From CAYUYH01 sp964449175 (GTDB lineage: Bacteria > Planctomycetota > Phycisphaerae > SM23-33), in contig CAYUYH010000082.1 in assembly GCA_964449175.1 (NCBI GenBank), forward strand, positions 1 to 10,481: 10,481 bases of DNA, given 5' to 3'. Made by a program: the position numbers and the translations under genes. Positions within the stretch are counted from its first letter, which is position 1, and every line of letters starts with the position of its first letter. The notes beneath the pieces were generated by a model, which was given only the letters and a program-made list of their open reading frames with translations, was not told where the DNA came from and did no database searches. Below are positions 1-7,379 of the stretch, in pieces.

Positions 1-1912
1 ACCACATCCAGTTGCCGCCTAACAGAGCCAGGTCTCCGCCGTCGACGCTGCCGTCGCCGTTGAAGTCGCATTGCTCCCAGCCCTTGCCAGTCTGCATCCA
101 GTTTGCCCCCATGATGGCCAGGTCCCCGCCGTCGATGCCGCCGTCCAGGTTCCCGTCGCCGGGGTGGAACACCGCCCCATACGCCTCCAGCTCCAGGATG
201 GTCGTGAACTCCTCCGTCCCGCCGGCCGTGCCGCGTATCCGCACGGCGTCGCCGTCGGCCGGGTCGAACGTCAGTTCGATCACCTGGTAGAACTGGCAGC
301 GGTCCAGCGGCTCGCTGAGGGCCAGGCCTGTCACCGGCGCGAACGTCCCGCCCGTGCCCACCTCGACGGTCAGGTCCGTGAAGAAACCGCCCTTGGACGC
401 GTCAGTCGCGGGGAAGCCGTTGATGTTGCCCCAGACGTACTCGCCCTCGTAGAAGACGACCTTCTCGAATCGCGTCTTGCGGCCGAGGTTGAGCTGGTAG
501 AAGTCGCCGCCAGCCGGCTGGCTGTTCGCGCCGTCGTGCGTGGAGTAGGCGCGATGGCCGTTGTAGCTGACGTCGGTGATGCCGTCGATGATCGCGTCCA
601 GGTCGTGCGGATCCCAGTTGGGGTCGTGCGTCTCCACGCTGGCCGAGACCGTCACCGTCCCGCCCAGCAACTGGACCGTCCGGACCAGGCCGCTCGGCTG
701 GGATGGGTCGGGGTTCTCCGGCGGGACGGAGACCGTGTCGTCGATCAGGTGATACGTCCGGCCGGCGCCGCTGCCCGTGATGCTGCCGCCGCAGTGGACG
801 AGCTGACCCTCGGCGGCGGATTGCAGGCCGTCGACGATCTGGGTAATCGTCCGCGTCCGGTCCATGTTCCGCAGGGAGGCGCTGGCCTCGTAGTCGGTCG
901 CGCACGCGCTGGTCAGGTCGCTCGGCAGGCCGCTGTAGCCCTGAATCATGCCGATCAGCCCGCCGGCCGTCGCGGGGTTGCAGTCGCCGTCGAAGCCGGC
1001 CTGCACGCCGATCTCGACGGTGTCCTTGTAGTCGCCCTGGCCGTAGAGCAGCGCCAGCGTGGTCATGCCGGTGTTGACGGCCGACTCGATCCACATGTAG
1101 TAGCGGCCCTGGCTGTCGACGCCGGCGTACTTGTCGTAGATCTTCCGCTGCGTCTCGCGCCAGTCGAGGGTGCTGTCGGCCTTGTCCGCCTCGTACCAGG
1201 CCACCACGTCGCTGATGACCTCGTGCGTGCGCGAGGTGGTGGGGACTACCTCAAGCCCGGCCGCGACCAGGTCCTCGACGTTCGGCTCGAAGACGGCCGC
1301 GGCGTACATCGCCGCGTAATACTGGGCCGCGTGAACGGCGAAACCGCTGTTGGACACGCTGCCGAACGTGCCGGTGAGGTCGGCCGCCCGCTGACGCATG
1401 CCTGGCGCGACCGCGCCGAGGGACTCCGTGGCGATCTGGGAGTCGATCGCGTACCAGTGCATGTTCAGCGATTGGCCGCCGGTGTCGGGCGGCGTGACGG
1501 AGCTTTCCAGCAGGTCGCGGGCCTGGCGGTTGGCGATGTAGAAGGCAACGGGGCAGATGTGATCTACCCACTCGGCGCCGACCTGGGCGGCGTTGGGGTC
1601 GACCGTCGTGTTCAGCACGTCGCTGTAGAGCAGCTCAAAGCACGTGTCGTCGTCGCCGTCCCACAGCGTGCCGCCCGTGGCCGCGTACCAATCGACGGTG
1701 ACGCTCAGCCCGCCGCGCTGCACCCAGCCCTCGTAGGGTCGGCCCGCGTAGTTGCCCATGAGCTGTCCCAGCCACATGCCTTGCAGCTTGTCGCGATAGG
1801 CGTCGGCCGAGATGGTTTGCTCGGCGGCCGCGGCGGCGCACAAGGTAAGCACCGCGATGACTGCGCAAGCCAACCGGGCGGCCGGCGCGACGGCTGGTCG
1901 CGAGTGGGACAT
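1..1912 (-). CDS. Secreted ADP-ribosylglycohydrolase-family protein with discoidin-like and dockerin-like C-terminus (3' end outside window)
   Basis: 637 residues are visible and no stop codon is reached, so the C-terminus lies beyond base 1. The ATG at 1912 is chosen because GGAGG (1921-1925) sits 8 nt upstream. Residues 1-30 look like a Sec signal peptide: a basic start, a hydrophobic core (LACAVIAVLTLCAAAAA), then EQ. The ADP-ribosylglycohydrolase-like fold follows: GMWLGQLMGNYAG at about 45-57, the metal-site motif WDGDDDT at 84-90, and GFDGDCNPATAGG from 306. The last corresponds to the GGDTDT-type magnesium motif, in the DCN form I associate with divergent secreted members. Residues about 438-578 resemble an F5/8 type C (discoidin, CBM32-like) beta-sandwich. 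From about 583 there are two dockerin-like units with DGxxDGGDLA followed by NW. Known members cleave N- or O-glycosidic ADP-ribose bonds, but extracellular members next to glycosidases may act on other glycosidic substrates. The family call is firm; the substrate is unknown. Confidence 0.85.
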   Translation of the reverse strand, partial: MSHSRPAVAPAARLACAVIAVLTLCAAAAAEQTISADAYRDKLQGMWLGQLMGNYAGRPYEGWVQRGGLSVTVDWYAATGGTLWDGDDDTCFELLYSDVLNTTVDPNAAQVGAEWVDHICPVAFYIANRQARDLLESSVTPPDTGGQSLNMHWYAIDSQIATESLGAVAPGMRQRAADLTGTFGSVSNSGFAVHAAQYYAAMYAAAVFEPNVEDLVAAGLEVVPTTSRTHEVISDVVAWYEADKADSTLDWRETQRKIYDKYAGVDSQGRYYMWIESAVNTGMTTLALLYGQGDYKDTVEIGVQAGFDGDCNPATAGGLIGMIQGYSGLPSDLTSACATDYEASASLRNMDRTRTITQIVDGLQSAAEGQLVHCGGSITGSGAGRTYHLIDDTVSVPPENPDPSQPSGLVRTVQLLGGTVTVSASVETHDPNWDPHDLDAIIDGITDVSYNGHRAYSTHDGANSQPAGGDFYQLNLGRKTRFEKVVFYEGEYVWGNINGFPATDASKGGFFTDLTVEVGTGGTFAPVTGLALSEPLDRCQFYQVIELTFDPADGDAVRIRGTAGGTEEFTTILELEAYGAVFHPGDGNLDGGIDGGDLAIMGANWMQTGKGWEQCDFNGDGSVDGGDLALLGGNWMW

Positions 1913-2018
1913 GCCAATTGCCTCCGCCGACACGGCTGACGTGGAACGGCTCGGCCCCGAACGGAAGCCCGCGGAGCTCCCCGCCCACCGCACATCAGCC
2001 CTGCCGGTTAACCCCCTT

Positions 2019-2047
2019 AGTATACACGCACTTGCCCACTTCGCCAA
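2019..2047 (-). promoter_or_regulatory. Sigma70-like promoter for the secreted ADP-ribosylglycohydrolase gene
   Basis: Read on the minus strand, TTGGCG (2047-2042) and TATACT (2024-2019) are separated by exactly 17 nt. They match the -35 and -10 consensus at 4 of 6 and 5 of 6 positions. The predicted transcript start, near 2012, gives a leader of about 100 nt before the ATG at 1912. The AT-rich -10 box stands out in very GC-rich DNA. It implies that this gene can be transcribed independently of the GH2 gene upstream. Prediction only. Confidence 0.5.
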
Positions 2048-2094
2048 GGGCGAGGGCGCCAGGTAGGAAGCCCCACAGGCCAGCACGGGGATAG

Positions 2095-2130
2095 GTCAGT
2101 CAGTTAGTCAACTGGTCAATCGGTCAATCA
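2095..2130. repeat. Degenerate tetranucleotide (GTCA) repeat
   Basis: The 36 bp divide into nine 4-bp units in strict register. Five are exactly GTCA; the others are GTTA, ACTG, ATCG and ATCA. The last four units form two copies of GTCAATCR (R is G, then A). It looks like a decayed microsatellite. It lies upstream of the promoter at 2019-2047, so a binding-site role cannot be excluded. Confidence 0.55.
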
Positions 2131-2141
2131 CCCCACGTTCG

Positions 2142-2167
2142 CGCGGCGGAGCTCCTGCTCCGCCGCG
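2142..2167. repeat. Perfect 11-bp inverted repeat (GC-rich hairpin)
   Basis: CGCGGCGGAGC (2142-2152) and GCTCCGCCGCG (2157-2167) are perfect reverse complements around the 4-nt loop TCCT. The hairpin would be very stable in RNA from either strand. On the minus strand, downstream of the GH2 gene, no T-tract follows, so it is not a canonical intrinsic terminator. Its core GGAGC-TCCY-GCTCC is shared, on the opposite strand, with the neighbouring hairpin at 2193-2220, which suggests a small repeat family. Confidence 0.55.
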
Positions 2168-2192
2168 TCAGTCTTGGGCAGGGGTGCATCCC

Positions 2193-2220
2193 GCGCGATG
2201 GAGCGGGAGCTCCACCGCGC
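2193..2220 (-). terminator. GC-rich hairpin 33 nt after the GH2 stop; possible terminator without U-tract
   Basis: GCGCG-A-TGGAGC (2193-2204) pairs with GCTCCA-C-CGCGC (2209-2220) around a 4-nt loop, giving 11 base pairs with one A/C mismatch. It begins 33 nt beyond the GH2 stop codon on that gene's strand, where a transcription end would be expected. No run of T follows, so factor-dependent termination or protection of the 3' end is as likely as intrinsic termination. It may also be a copy of the same repeat as 2142-2167. Confidence 0.3.
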
Positions 2221-2252
2221 CCCATGGCGCGCCCCATGTCCCCCCGCGCGGG

Positions 2253-5200
2253 TCAGTCTATCCGCTGGCGGGCGAGGGCGGCGGGGCTCTCCCGGCCTGG
2301 GATGAACGGACGGATGCGATAGACGAACGTGTATCTGCCCGGCGGCAGGCGGTACTGCGGCAGCGTGTCCGGCCCGCACGAGCCGGTGCCCAGGCCCCGC
2401 TGGCGGTAGTCCAGGTTCACGATCGTCTCGGCCCGCGGCGTCAGCTCGTTTGTGTGGAACGCGCGGTACAGGTCGTCGGCAGTGAAGTGACTGACGGAGC
2501 ACTCGAACAGCTCTGGGGCGACCGGCGCGAACAGCACGCCCGTGCCGCGGTCGCTCGTCACGGCCAGCCAGCGGACGTCGGTCTTGTTGCCGTGCTCCTG
2601 CGGCATGATGTAGGGGACGTACTGGTCGGCGACCGTGCCGGCGTACAGGCCCACCGCGGCGCCGGCCTTGCGGTCGCAGTAGCTCTCGTGCGGCCCGCGG
2701 CCGAGCCACTGCAACTGCTCGAAGCCGGCCGGCAGCGTCATCGTAACTCCGACGCGCGGCAGCTCCGGCAGCCGCCGATCCACGTCGATGGCGTTGGCCG
2801 CGATGATATCGCCGCTCGGATAGATCGTATGCGCGCAGCGGTGGGCGATCTTCGCCTGCCGGTCGGCGCCGGTGGCCACGCTGCGGCAGACGACGGTGAC
2901 CGTCCCGTCGGCGCCGCGGCGGACGGTCGCGCCGGCCGGCGCGATCCTCAGATCGTCGTAGCCGGCCAGCCGCCAGCGACCAAGGGGCTTCTTGTGTTGC
3001 CCCGTCCAGCACTTGATGCCGTCGTTGTCCGTCGCCGCCCGCCAGATGTTCACCTGCGGCCCTGCGGCGAGCATCTCCCGGCCTTGCCAGGTGATCGAGC
3101 TGATCCGCGACCTGCGCTTGTCGATGACGACCGCGAAGCGCTCGCCGCTGATTCGCACGGATCGCGCTGACTGGCTGATCTCGAGTCGCCCCCTCTGCCG
3201 GACACGCCGGGGCTTTCCCGCGCGGAAAGGCAGGGCGAACTGCTCCCAGGCCACCTCATGACCGGCCGGGCACCAGGCGGTCGCCCGGGCGGCAGCAAAG
3301 CGGACCGTCAGTAAGCACTCCTGGCCGGGCGCGAGCGCCGGGCTGCGAGCGGTCAGCCTGATCGTCCGGCTGCGGCGCGGAGGCGTCTTCAATCGCGGCA
3401 ACCGCCCGCGCGAGACGACCTTCCCGTCGACCGCCACCTCCCAACTGCCCCTCAGCCACGACAGATCGGTGAAGAACTGCTTGTTGGTGACCGTCACCTT
3501 GCCGCGGCGGAGGTCGGCGGCCGCGACGGCCACGGGCTGCTGGAGCTTCTTGAACTCCGCCGCCGCCGGATGGGGCACGCGGTCCGGCCAGATTAGCCCG
3601 TCTGCACAGAAGTTCTTGTCGTTCGGCTCATCGCCGAAGTCGCCGCCGTAGGCCCAGTACGCCCGCCCGCGGCGGTCGGTCTTGCGGATGCCGTGGTCGA
3701 TCCACTCCCACAGGAACGCGCCCTGGATGGACGGGTACCGCTCGATGATGTCCCAGTACTCGGCCAGCGCGCCGTTGCTGTTGCCCATCGCGTGGGAGTA
3801 TTCGCACATGATCAACGGGCGCGGGTCGTCGGTGGGCGTCTCGGCCCAGGCGACCAGGTCGGCCAGCTCGGGATACATCGGCGGGATGATGTCCGTGACG
3901 TGTCGCGCGGCGTGCCAGTGGCCGCCATGGCGCGGATTCACCGCCCGCTCATACTGGATGGGGCGGCTGGGGTCATACGCCCGCACCCAGCCGGCAAGGG
4001 CGTCATGGTTCGCGCCGTAGCCGGACTCGTTGCCCAGCGACCAGATGATCACCGACGGGTGGTTCTTGTCCCTCAGGACCATCCGCTGCATGCGGTCCAT
4101 CCACGCAGCCGTCCAGCGCGGGTCGCCGGCGAGCTGGTAGTGATAGCCGTGGCACTCGATGTTCGCCTCGTCCACGACATACAGGCCGTACTCATCGCAC
4201 AGGTCCAGCAGGTAGGGGTCGTTGGGGTAGTGGCTACAGCGGAGGGCGTTGAAGTTCAGCCGCTTCATCAGCCGCACGTCGGCGAGCATATCCTCTCGCG
4301 TGACGGCCTTGCCGCGGGTGTCGCTGTGATCGTGGCGATTGGCGCCCTTGATGGTGACCGGCTGGCCGTTGATCAGCAGTTGGCGGTCGCGGATTTCCAC
4401 GCGGCGGAAGCCCACGCGGCAGGAGACTGACTCAACGGCCCGGCCTTTGGGGCTGATCAGCGTGACCACGAGCGTGTAGAGGTTCGGCGCCTCGTCGGAC
4501 CACGGTCGCGGGCGGGCGAGTTCCGCGGTCAGCACGACGAAGTTGCCCGGCCGCTGCCACGTGTTCTTGTGCGGGACGAATGTGCATTCCAGCGGGCGCC
4601 GCAGTGCTGGCCGACCCGTCGGACCGAGCAGCTCGGCGCGGACGGTCCAGCCCGCCTCGCCCTGCGCGGGAAAACCGATGTGCGTGGTGACCTTCAGTTG
4701 GCCGGTCTTGTAGTCGTCGCCAAGGCCCGCGACCGCGAACACGTCGGCGATGTGAGTCCGCGAGGTGCTGTAGAGGTACACTTCGCGGTGCAGGCCGGCC
4801 ATCCACCAGTGGTCCTGGTCCTCGATGAAGCTGGCGTCCGACCAGCGAATGACGACCGCGGCCAGCGTGTTTCGCCCGGGCCGGACAAGGTCCGTCACGT
4901 CGAACTCCGCCGGCGTGCGCGAGTCCTTGCTCAGGCCGACGAATCGGCCGTTGACGTAGACGAGAAGCACGCTTTCAGCCCCGCCGAAGTGCAGCACGAT
5001 GCGCCGGGCGGCCCACGACCGCGGCACGTCGAAGCGAGTGCGGTACACGCCGGTGGGGTTCTTGGCCGGCACGCGCGGCGGCTCGGTCGCGAAGGGCATC
5101 CGGCTGGACGTGTAGTGCGGGCGGTCGTAGGGGACCCCAGCCCCGGCGTATGGGGGCTTGGGACCCCGGCCCTGCATGGTCCAGTTGCCCGGCACCTCGA

Positions 5201-5450
5201 CGGCGTCCCACGCGCGATCGCCGCACGCCTTGGCGACGTGGGCAGGCGTCACCGCCTCCGGACGGGGCAGCAGCTTGAACCGCCACCGCCCGTTCAGCAG
5301 GCGGAAGTAGGGCGAGCGGGCGCGGTCCAGCGACGCAGCAGCGGCGGCGCTACGGAACGGCACGAGCGTCGCGCGAGGGGCAAGGCAGTTGATGCCCGTG
5401 CACTCGGGCCTCTGCCATGCCATGCGTACCGATGGGTCTTCAAGTGCCAC
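2253..5450 (-). CDS. lacZ: Beta-galactosidase, glycoside hydrolase family 2 (LacZ-type)
   Basis: A retaining beta-galactosidase that releases galactose from oligosaccharides. It has 1065 residues from the chosen GTG, close to the usual 1,000-1,100. The sugar-binding jelly roll (about 45-225) contains VPGNWTMQG and EDQDHWWMAGLHREV, matching the LacZ EDQDxWxMSG loop. An immunoglobulin-like domain follows, then a TIM barrel with GANRHDH and two catalytic glutamates: E475 in SLGNESGYG (acid/base) and E550 in MCEYSHAMGNSNG (nucleophile). They lie 75 residues apart, against 76 in E. coli LacZ (461 and 537). The C-terminal beta-galactosidase small-chain domain has WLGRGPHESYCDRKAG and MPQEHGNKTDVRW. 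No signal peptide is visible, so it probably acts in the cytoplasm on imported sugar. The start is GTG 5450 because GAGGAG lies 6 nt upstream; GTG 5501 and ATG 5423 are in frame but lack a good ribosome site. Related GH2 specificities are possible but less likely. Confidence 0.95.
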   Translation of the reverse strand: MALEDPSVRMAWQRPECTGINCLAPRATLVPFRSAAAAASLDRARSPYFRLLNGRWRFKLLPRPEAVTPAHVAKACGDRAWDAVEVPGNWTMQGRGPKPPYAGAGVPYDRPHYTSSRMPFATEPPRVPAKNPTGVYRTRFDVPRSWAARRIVLHFGGAESVLLVYVNGRFVGLSKDSRTPAEFDVTDLVRPGRNTLAAVVIRWSDASFIEDQDHWWMAGLHREVYLYSTSRTHIADVFAVAGLGDDYKTGQLKVTTHIGFPAQGEAGWTVRAELLGPTGRPALRRPLECTFVPHKNTWQRPGNFVVLTAELARPRPWSDEAPNLYTLVVTLISPKGRAVESVSCRVGFRRVEIRDRQLLINGQPVTIKGANRHDHSDTRGKAVTREDMLADVRLMKRLNFNALRCSHYPNDPYLLDLCDEYGLYVVDEANIECHGYHYQLAGDPRWTAAWMDRMQRMVLRDKNHPSVIIWSLGNESGYGANHDALAGWVRAYDPSRPIQYERAVNPRHGGHWHAARHVTDIIPPMYPELADLVAWAETPTDDPRPLIMCEYSHAMGNSNGALAEYWDIIERYPSIQGAFLWEWIDHGIRKTDRRGRAYWAYGGDFGDEPNDKNFCADGLIWPDRVPHPAAAEFKKLQQPVAVAAADLRRGKVTVTNKQFFTDLSWLRGSWEVAVDGKVVSRGRLPRLKTPPRRSRTIRLTARSPALAPGQECLLTVRFAAARATAWCPAGHEVAWEQFALPFRAGKPRRVRQRGRLEISQSARSVRISGERFAVVIDKRRSRISSITWQGREMLAAGPQVNIWRAATDNDGIKCWTGQHKKPLGRWRLAGYDDLRIAPAGATVRRGADGTVTVVCRSVATGADRQAKIAHRCAHTIYPSGDIIAANAIDVDRRLPELPRVGVTMTLPAGFEQLQWLGRGPHESYCDRKAGAAVGLYAGTVADQYVPYIMPQEHGNKTDVRWLAVTSDRGTGVLFAPVAPELFECSVSHFTADDLYRAFHTNELTPRAETIVNLDYRQRGLGTGSCGPDTLPQYRLPPGRYTFVYRIRPFIPGRESPAALARQRID

Positions 5451-5456
5451 GAAGGT

Positions 5457-5462
5457 CTCCTC
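5457..5462 (-). promoter_or_regulatory. Ribosome binding site deciding the GH2 start
   Basis: GAGGAG on the minus strand, 6 nt upstream of GTG 5450. The longer in-frame GTG at 5501 has no purine-rich site at the right distance, and ATG 5423 is 33 nt away. This supports GTG 5450 as the true start. Confidence 0.6.
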
Positions 5463-5576
5463 AGGGCGCCGGAGGGCTTTGCCTTGGCGCGCCGGGGCCA
5501 CGGCGCCGGGCAGCTAGGCTAACGCCCCCCCGCCTGCGATGCAACCGACCCAGTGAGTTCGCCTTGAGGTAGCCTC

Positions 5577-5605
5577 TTGCCGGGGCCGGGCGCAGCGGGT
5601 ATAAA
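5577..5605 (+). promoter_or_regulatory. Sigma70-like promoter for the radical SAM operon
   Basis: TTGCCG (5577-5582) and TATAAA (5600-5605) are separated by 17 nt, with 4 of 6 and 5 of 6 consensus matches. The predicted transcript start is near 5612, leaving a leader of roughly 270 nt before the ATG at 5886. No other -10-like element between here and the start is as good. Prediction only. Confidence 0.42.
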
Positions 5606-5885
5606 CACGGCTAGTGGCGCCCGCCTGAGAATGGAGTTGGTGGGGCAGCCAGCGCGAGCCCCGCTGGGGTGTTTCCCAATCACGCGGGCACGTGGCATGG
5701 CGGCGGGTAGGTTGGAGCATCCAAGGATGGGGCGATTCGCGTCTTCCCGCATTGCGCGGCATCGTTTTCGCCCGGGCGAGCCGATGCCGCCCGTCGCCGC
5801 TCGCAATGGGAAGCACCTTTCGTAGCAGCCGGCAGTCGACTCGCGTCACATGGCATCTCGAGGCGCGAAGCAGGGATGACTGCGA

Positions 5886-7379
5886 ATGCTTAGAACACGA
5901 AAGGTCCGCCTGATAGAGCCAGGCGGCAGATTAGGCAGGCCGTTCAACCCTTGGCTGGCCCGCTGGCCGCTGCTGGGGCCGATCACCCTCGCCAGCATTC
6001 TCCAACGGAGCGGCTACGATGTAGCCGTATACAACGAGAACATCTCCGGGCCGCTGCCGGAGAGCCCCCAGGCCTACGCGGACGTCTGCTCGGCGGACGT
6101 CGTGGGGATCAGCATAATGACGCCCACGGCTGGGCGGGGGTACGCCCTGGCCGACCGCATCAAGGCCGACTCGCCGGGCGCGACGATCGTCTTCGGCGGC
6201 GTGCACGCCAGTTTCGTGCCGGACGAGGCCGCCCAGCACGGCGACGTGGTCGTGCGCGGCGAGGGCGAGACGGTCATCGAGGCCATCGCCCGCGGCCAGA
6301 TCACCAGCGGCATCATCCAGGCCAGCCCGCTGGCCGACCTCGACTTCATCCCGACGCTGGACCACCGCCTCGTGCGGGACTTCCACCGTCTGCGGACCTG
6401 GGGCGGGCAGCCCAACGAGCTGCCGGTGATGGCCTCTCGCGGCTGCCCCTACGGGTGCACGTATTGCTCCGTGACGCGGATGTTCGGACGCAAGGTTCGC
6501 CGCCAGTCGCCCCGAAAGGTCCACGAAGACCTGTGCCGCTACGCCGAGCGCGGGCACAGGCGACTGTTTTTCTATGATGACAACCTCGTGTCGGACCGGG
6601 AGTGGTCCCGGCAGTTGCTAGAGATGATCCAGCCGCTCGGCCTGCGGTTCTATGCCCAGACGCGGGCGGACTTCCACTGGCGCGACGCCGTGCGCACGGA
6701 GGTGGACAAGGATCTGCTGACGGCGATGAAACTCGCCGGGGCGGACGTGTTGTGCATCGGCTACGAGACCATCGACGACAAGGCCGCCAGCGACTGGGGA
6801 AAGGGCTACCGCGGCGAGCGGCCGCTCCGCCAGCGGCTCATGCAGGACACGGAGATACTGCACGACAACGGGTTCTGGATTCACGGGATGTTTGTCCTCG
6901 GCCCGCAGCACACGCAGGCCGACGCCGACGGAATAGTCGATTTCGCGCGCGACAGCGCGATGGAAAGCATCCAGATAAGCGTCCTGACGCCGTTTCCCGG
7001 GACGCTGCTTTTTGACCAAATGCGTCCGCACTTGCTGTTCACCGAGTTCCCCGGCGACTGGGACTTCTACGACGGCACGCACTGCGTCTACGACAACAGC
7101 GCGCTGGGTCTGGAGGGGCTGTCGTCGGAGCTGTTGCGCGCGCACAGGCGGTTCTATCAGCGCAGCGCATGGAGCCTGCGGAGCCTGCGAAAGATGCTGC
7201 GAGAGCCGCTGCCCATGCGGGCCAAGCTCACCCGCTTGTGGTCGGACATCAAGATGGTCAGGAAGCTGATGAGGCAATGGGAAGAGGAGACACTGCGTTT
7301 TGTGGAACTGGCCGAGGCGCGCGGCATGACGCCGCCGCGCCGCCTGCCGGGGAGGCTACACCAATGGCAAACCACATGA
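5886..7379 (+). CDS. Class-B-like radical SAM protein with Rossmann/B12-binding-like N-terminal domain
   Basis: 497 residues. Residues about 8-145 form a Rossmann-type cobalamin-binding-like domain, with LGPITLASILQRSGYDVAVYN, DVVGISIMTPT, IVFGGVHASFVPDEA and VVRGEGETVIEAI, the usual layout in class B radical SAM enzymes. The DxHxxG cobalamin-ligand motif is absent, so B12 binding is uncertain. The cluster motif CPYGCTYC places C187, C191 and C194, which bind the SAM-coordinated 4Fe-4S cluster. LFFYDDNLVSD, GYETIDDKAA and GMFVLGPQHTQ match later barrel strands. The last 80 or so residues are basic and helical. Members include radical methylases and BchE- or hopanoid-type enzymes; the substrate cannot be assigned. 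The ATG at 5886 has a weak AGGG about 10 nt upstream. The 3' end overlaps the next gene, so the two are probably co-translated. No membrane segment is obvious. Confidence 0.9.
   Translation: MLRTRKVRLIEPGGRLGRPFNPWLARWPLLGPITLASILQRSGYDVAVYNENISGPLPESPQAYADVCSADVVGISIMTPTAGRGYALADRIKADSPGATIVFGGVHASFVPDEAAQHGDVVVRGEGETVIEAIARGQITSGIIQASPLADLDFIPTLDHRLVRDFHRLRTWGGQPNELPVMASRGCPYGCTYCSVTRMFGRKVRRQSPRKVHEDLCRYAERGHRRLFFYDDNLVSDREWSRQLLEMIQPLGLRFYAQTRADFHWRDAVRTEVDKDLLTAMKLAGADVLCIGYETIDDKAASDWGKGYRGERPLRQRLMQDTEILHDNGFWIHGMFVLGPQHTQADADGIVDFARDSAMESIQISVLTPFPGTLLFDQMRPHLLFTEFPGDWDFYDGTHCVYDNSALGLEGLSSELLRAHRRFYQRSAWSLRSLRKMLREPLPMRAKLTRLWSDIKMVRKLMRQWEEETLRFVELAEARGMTPPRRLPGRLHQWQTT
7349..7355 (+). 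promoter_or_regulatory. Ribosome binding site deciding the second radical SAM start
   Basis: GGGGAGG lies inside the end of the upstream gene, 8 nt before ATG 7364. The alternative ATG at 7376 forms an ATGA overlap with the upstream stop but is 20 nt away. The spacing favours 7364, which gives a 16-bp overlap between the two genes. Confidence 0.65.

Larger units (their letters stand above)
1913..2252. other. Intergenic region between GH2 gene and ADP-ribosylglycohydrolase gene
   Basis: This 340-bp stretch has no ORF that looks like a gene. It holds a promoter-like element for the left-hand gene (2019-2047), a leader of roughly 100 nt, a GTCA-register repeat (2095-2130) and two GC-rich hairpins (2142-2167 and 2193-2220). 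The last two lie downstream of the GH2 stop. I recognise no riboswitch in the leader. Confidence 0.6.
5451..5885. other. Divergent intergenic region between the GH2 gene and the radical SAM operon
   Basis: About 435 bp separate two divergently transcribed units. No coding frame here shows family features, and the short ORFs look like chance products of GC-rich DNA. A sigma70-like promoter faces right at 5577-5605. A perfect 12-bp palindrome, TCGCCCGGGCGA (5768-5779), lies about 107 nt before the radical SAM start and could be an operator, though such palindromes arise readily at this GC content. I found no convincing leftward promoter. If the rightward promoter is real, the operon has a leader of about 270 nt. 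Confidence 0.5.

Noticed and set aside
71..1939. 622-residue open frame on the plus strand opposite the ADP-ribosylglycohydrolase gene
   Set aside because: It is a GC-driven shadow. The minus strand has a signal peptide, a ribosome site and conserved catalytic motifs; the plus frame has none.
2219..2238. Direct repeat GCCCCATG at 2219-2226 and 2231-2238
   Set aside because: It is too short, and such C-rich octamers recur by chance at this base composition.
5577..5825. 82-residue ORF in the divergent intergenic region as a possible small gene
   Set aside because: There is no ribosome site at a useful distance, no recognisable domain, and the composition matches chance reading of GC-rich DNA.
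7169..7363. N-terminal extension of the second radical SAM protein to an upstream in-frame ATG
   Set aside because: The extra 65 residues overlap the well-supported end of the first radical SAM gene and look like an out-of-frame reading. A strong ribosome site supports ATG 7364.
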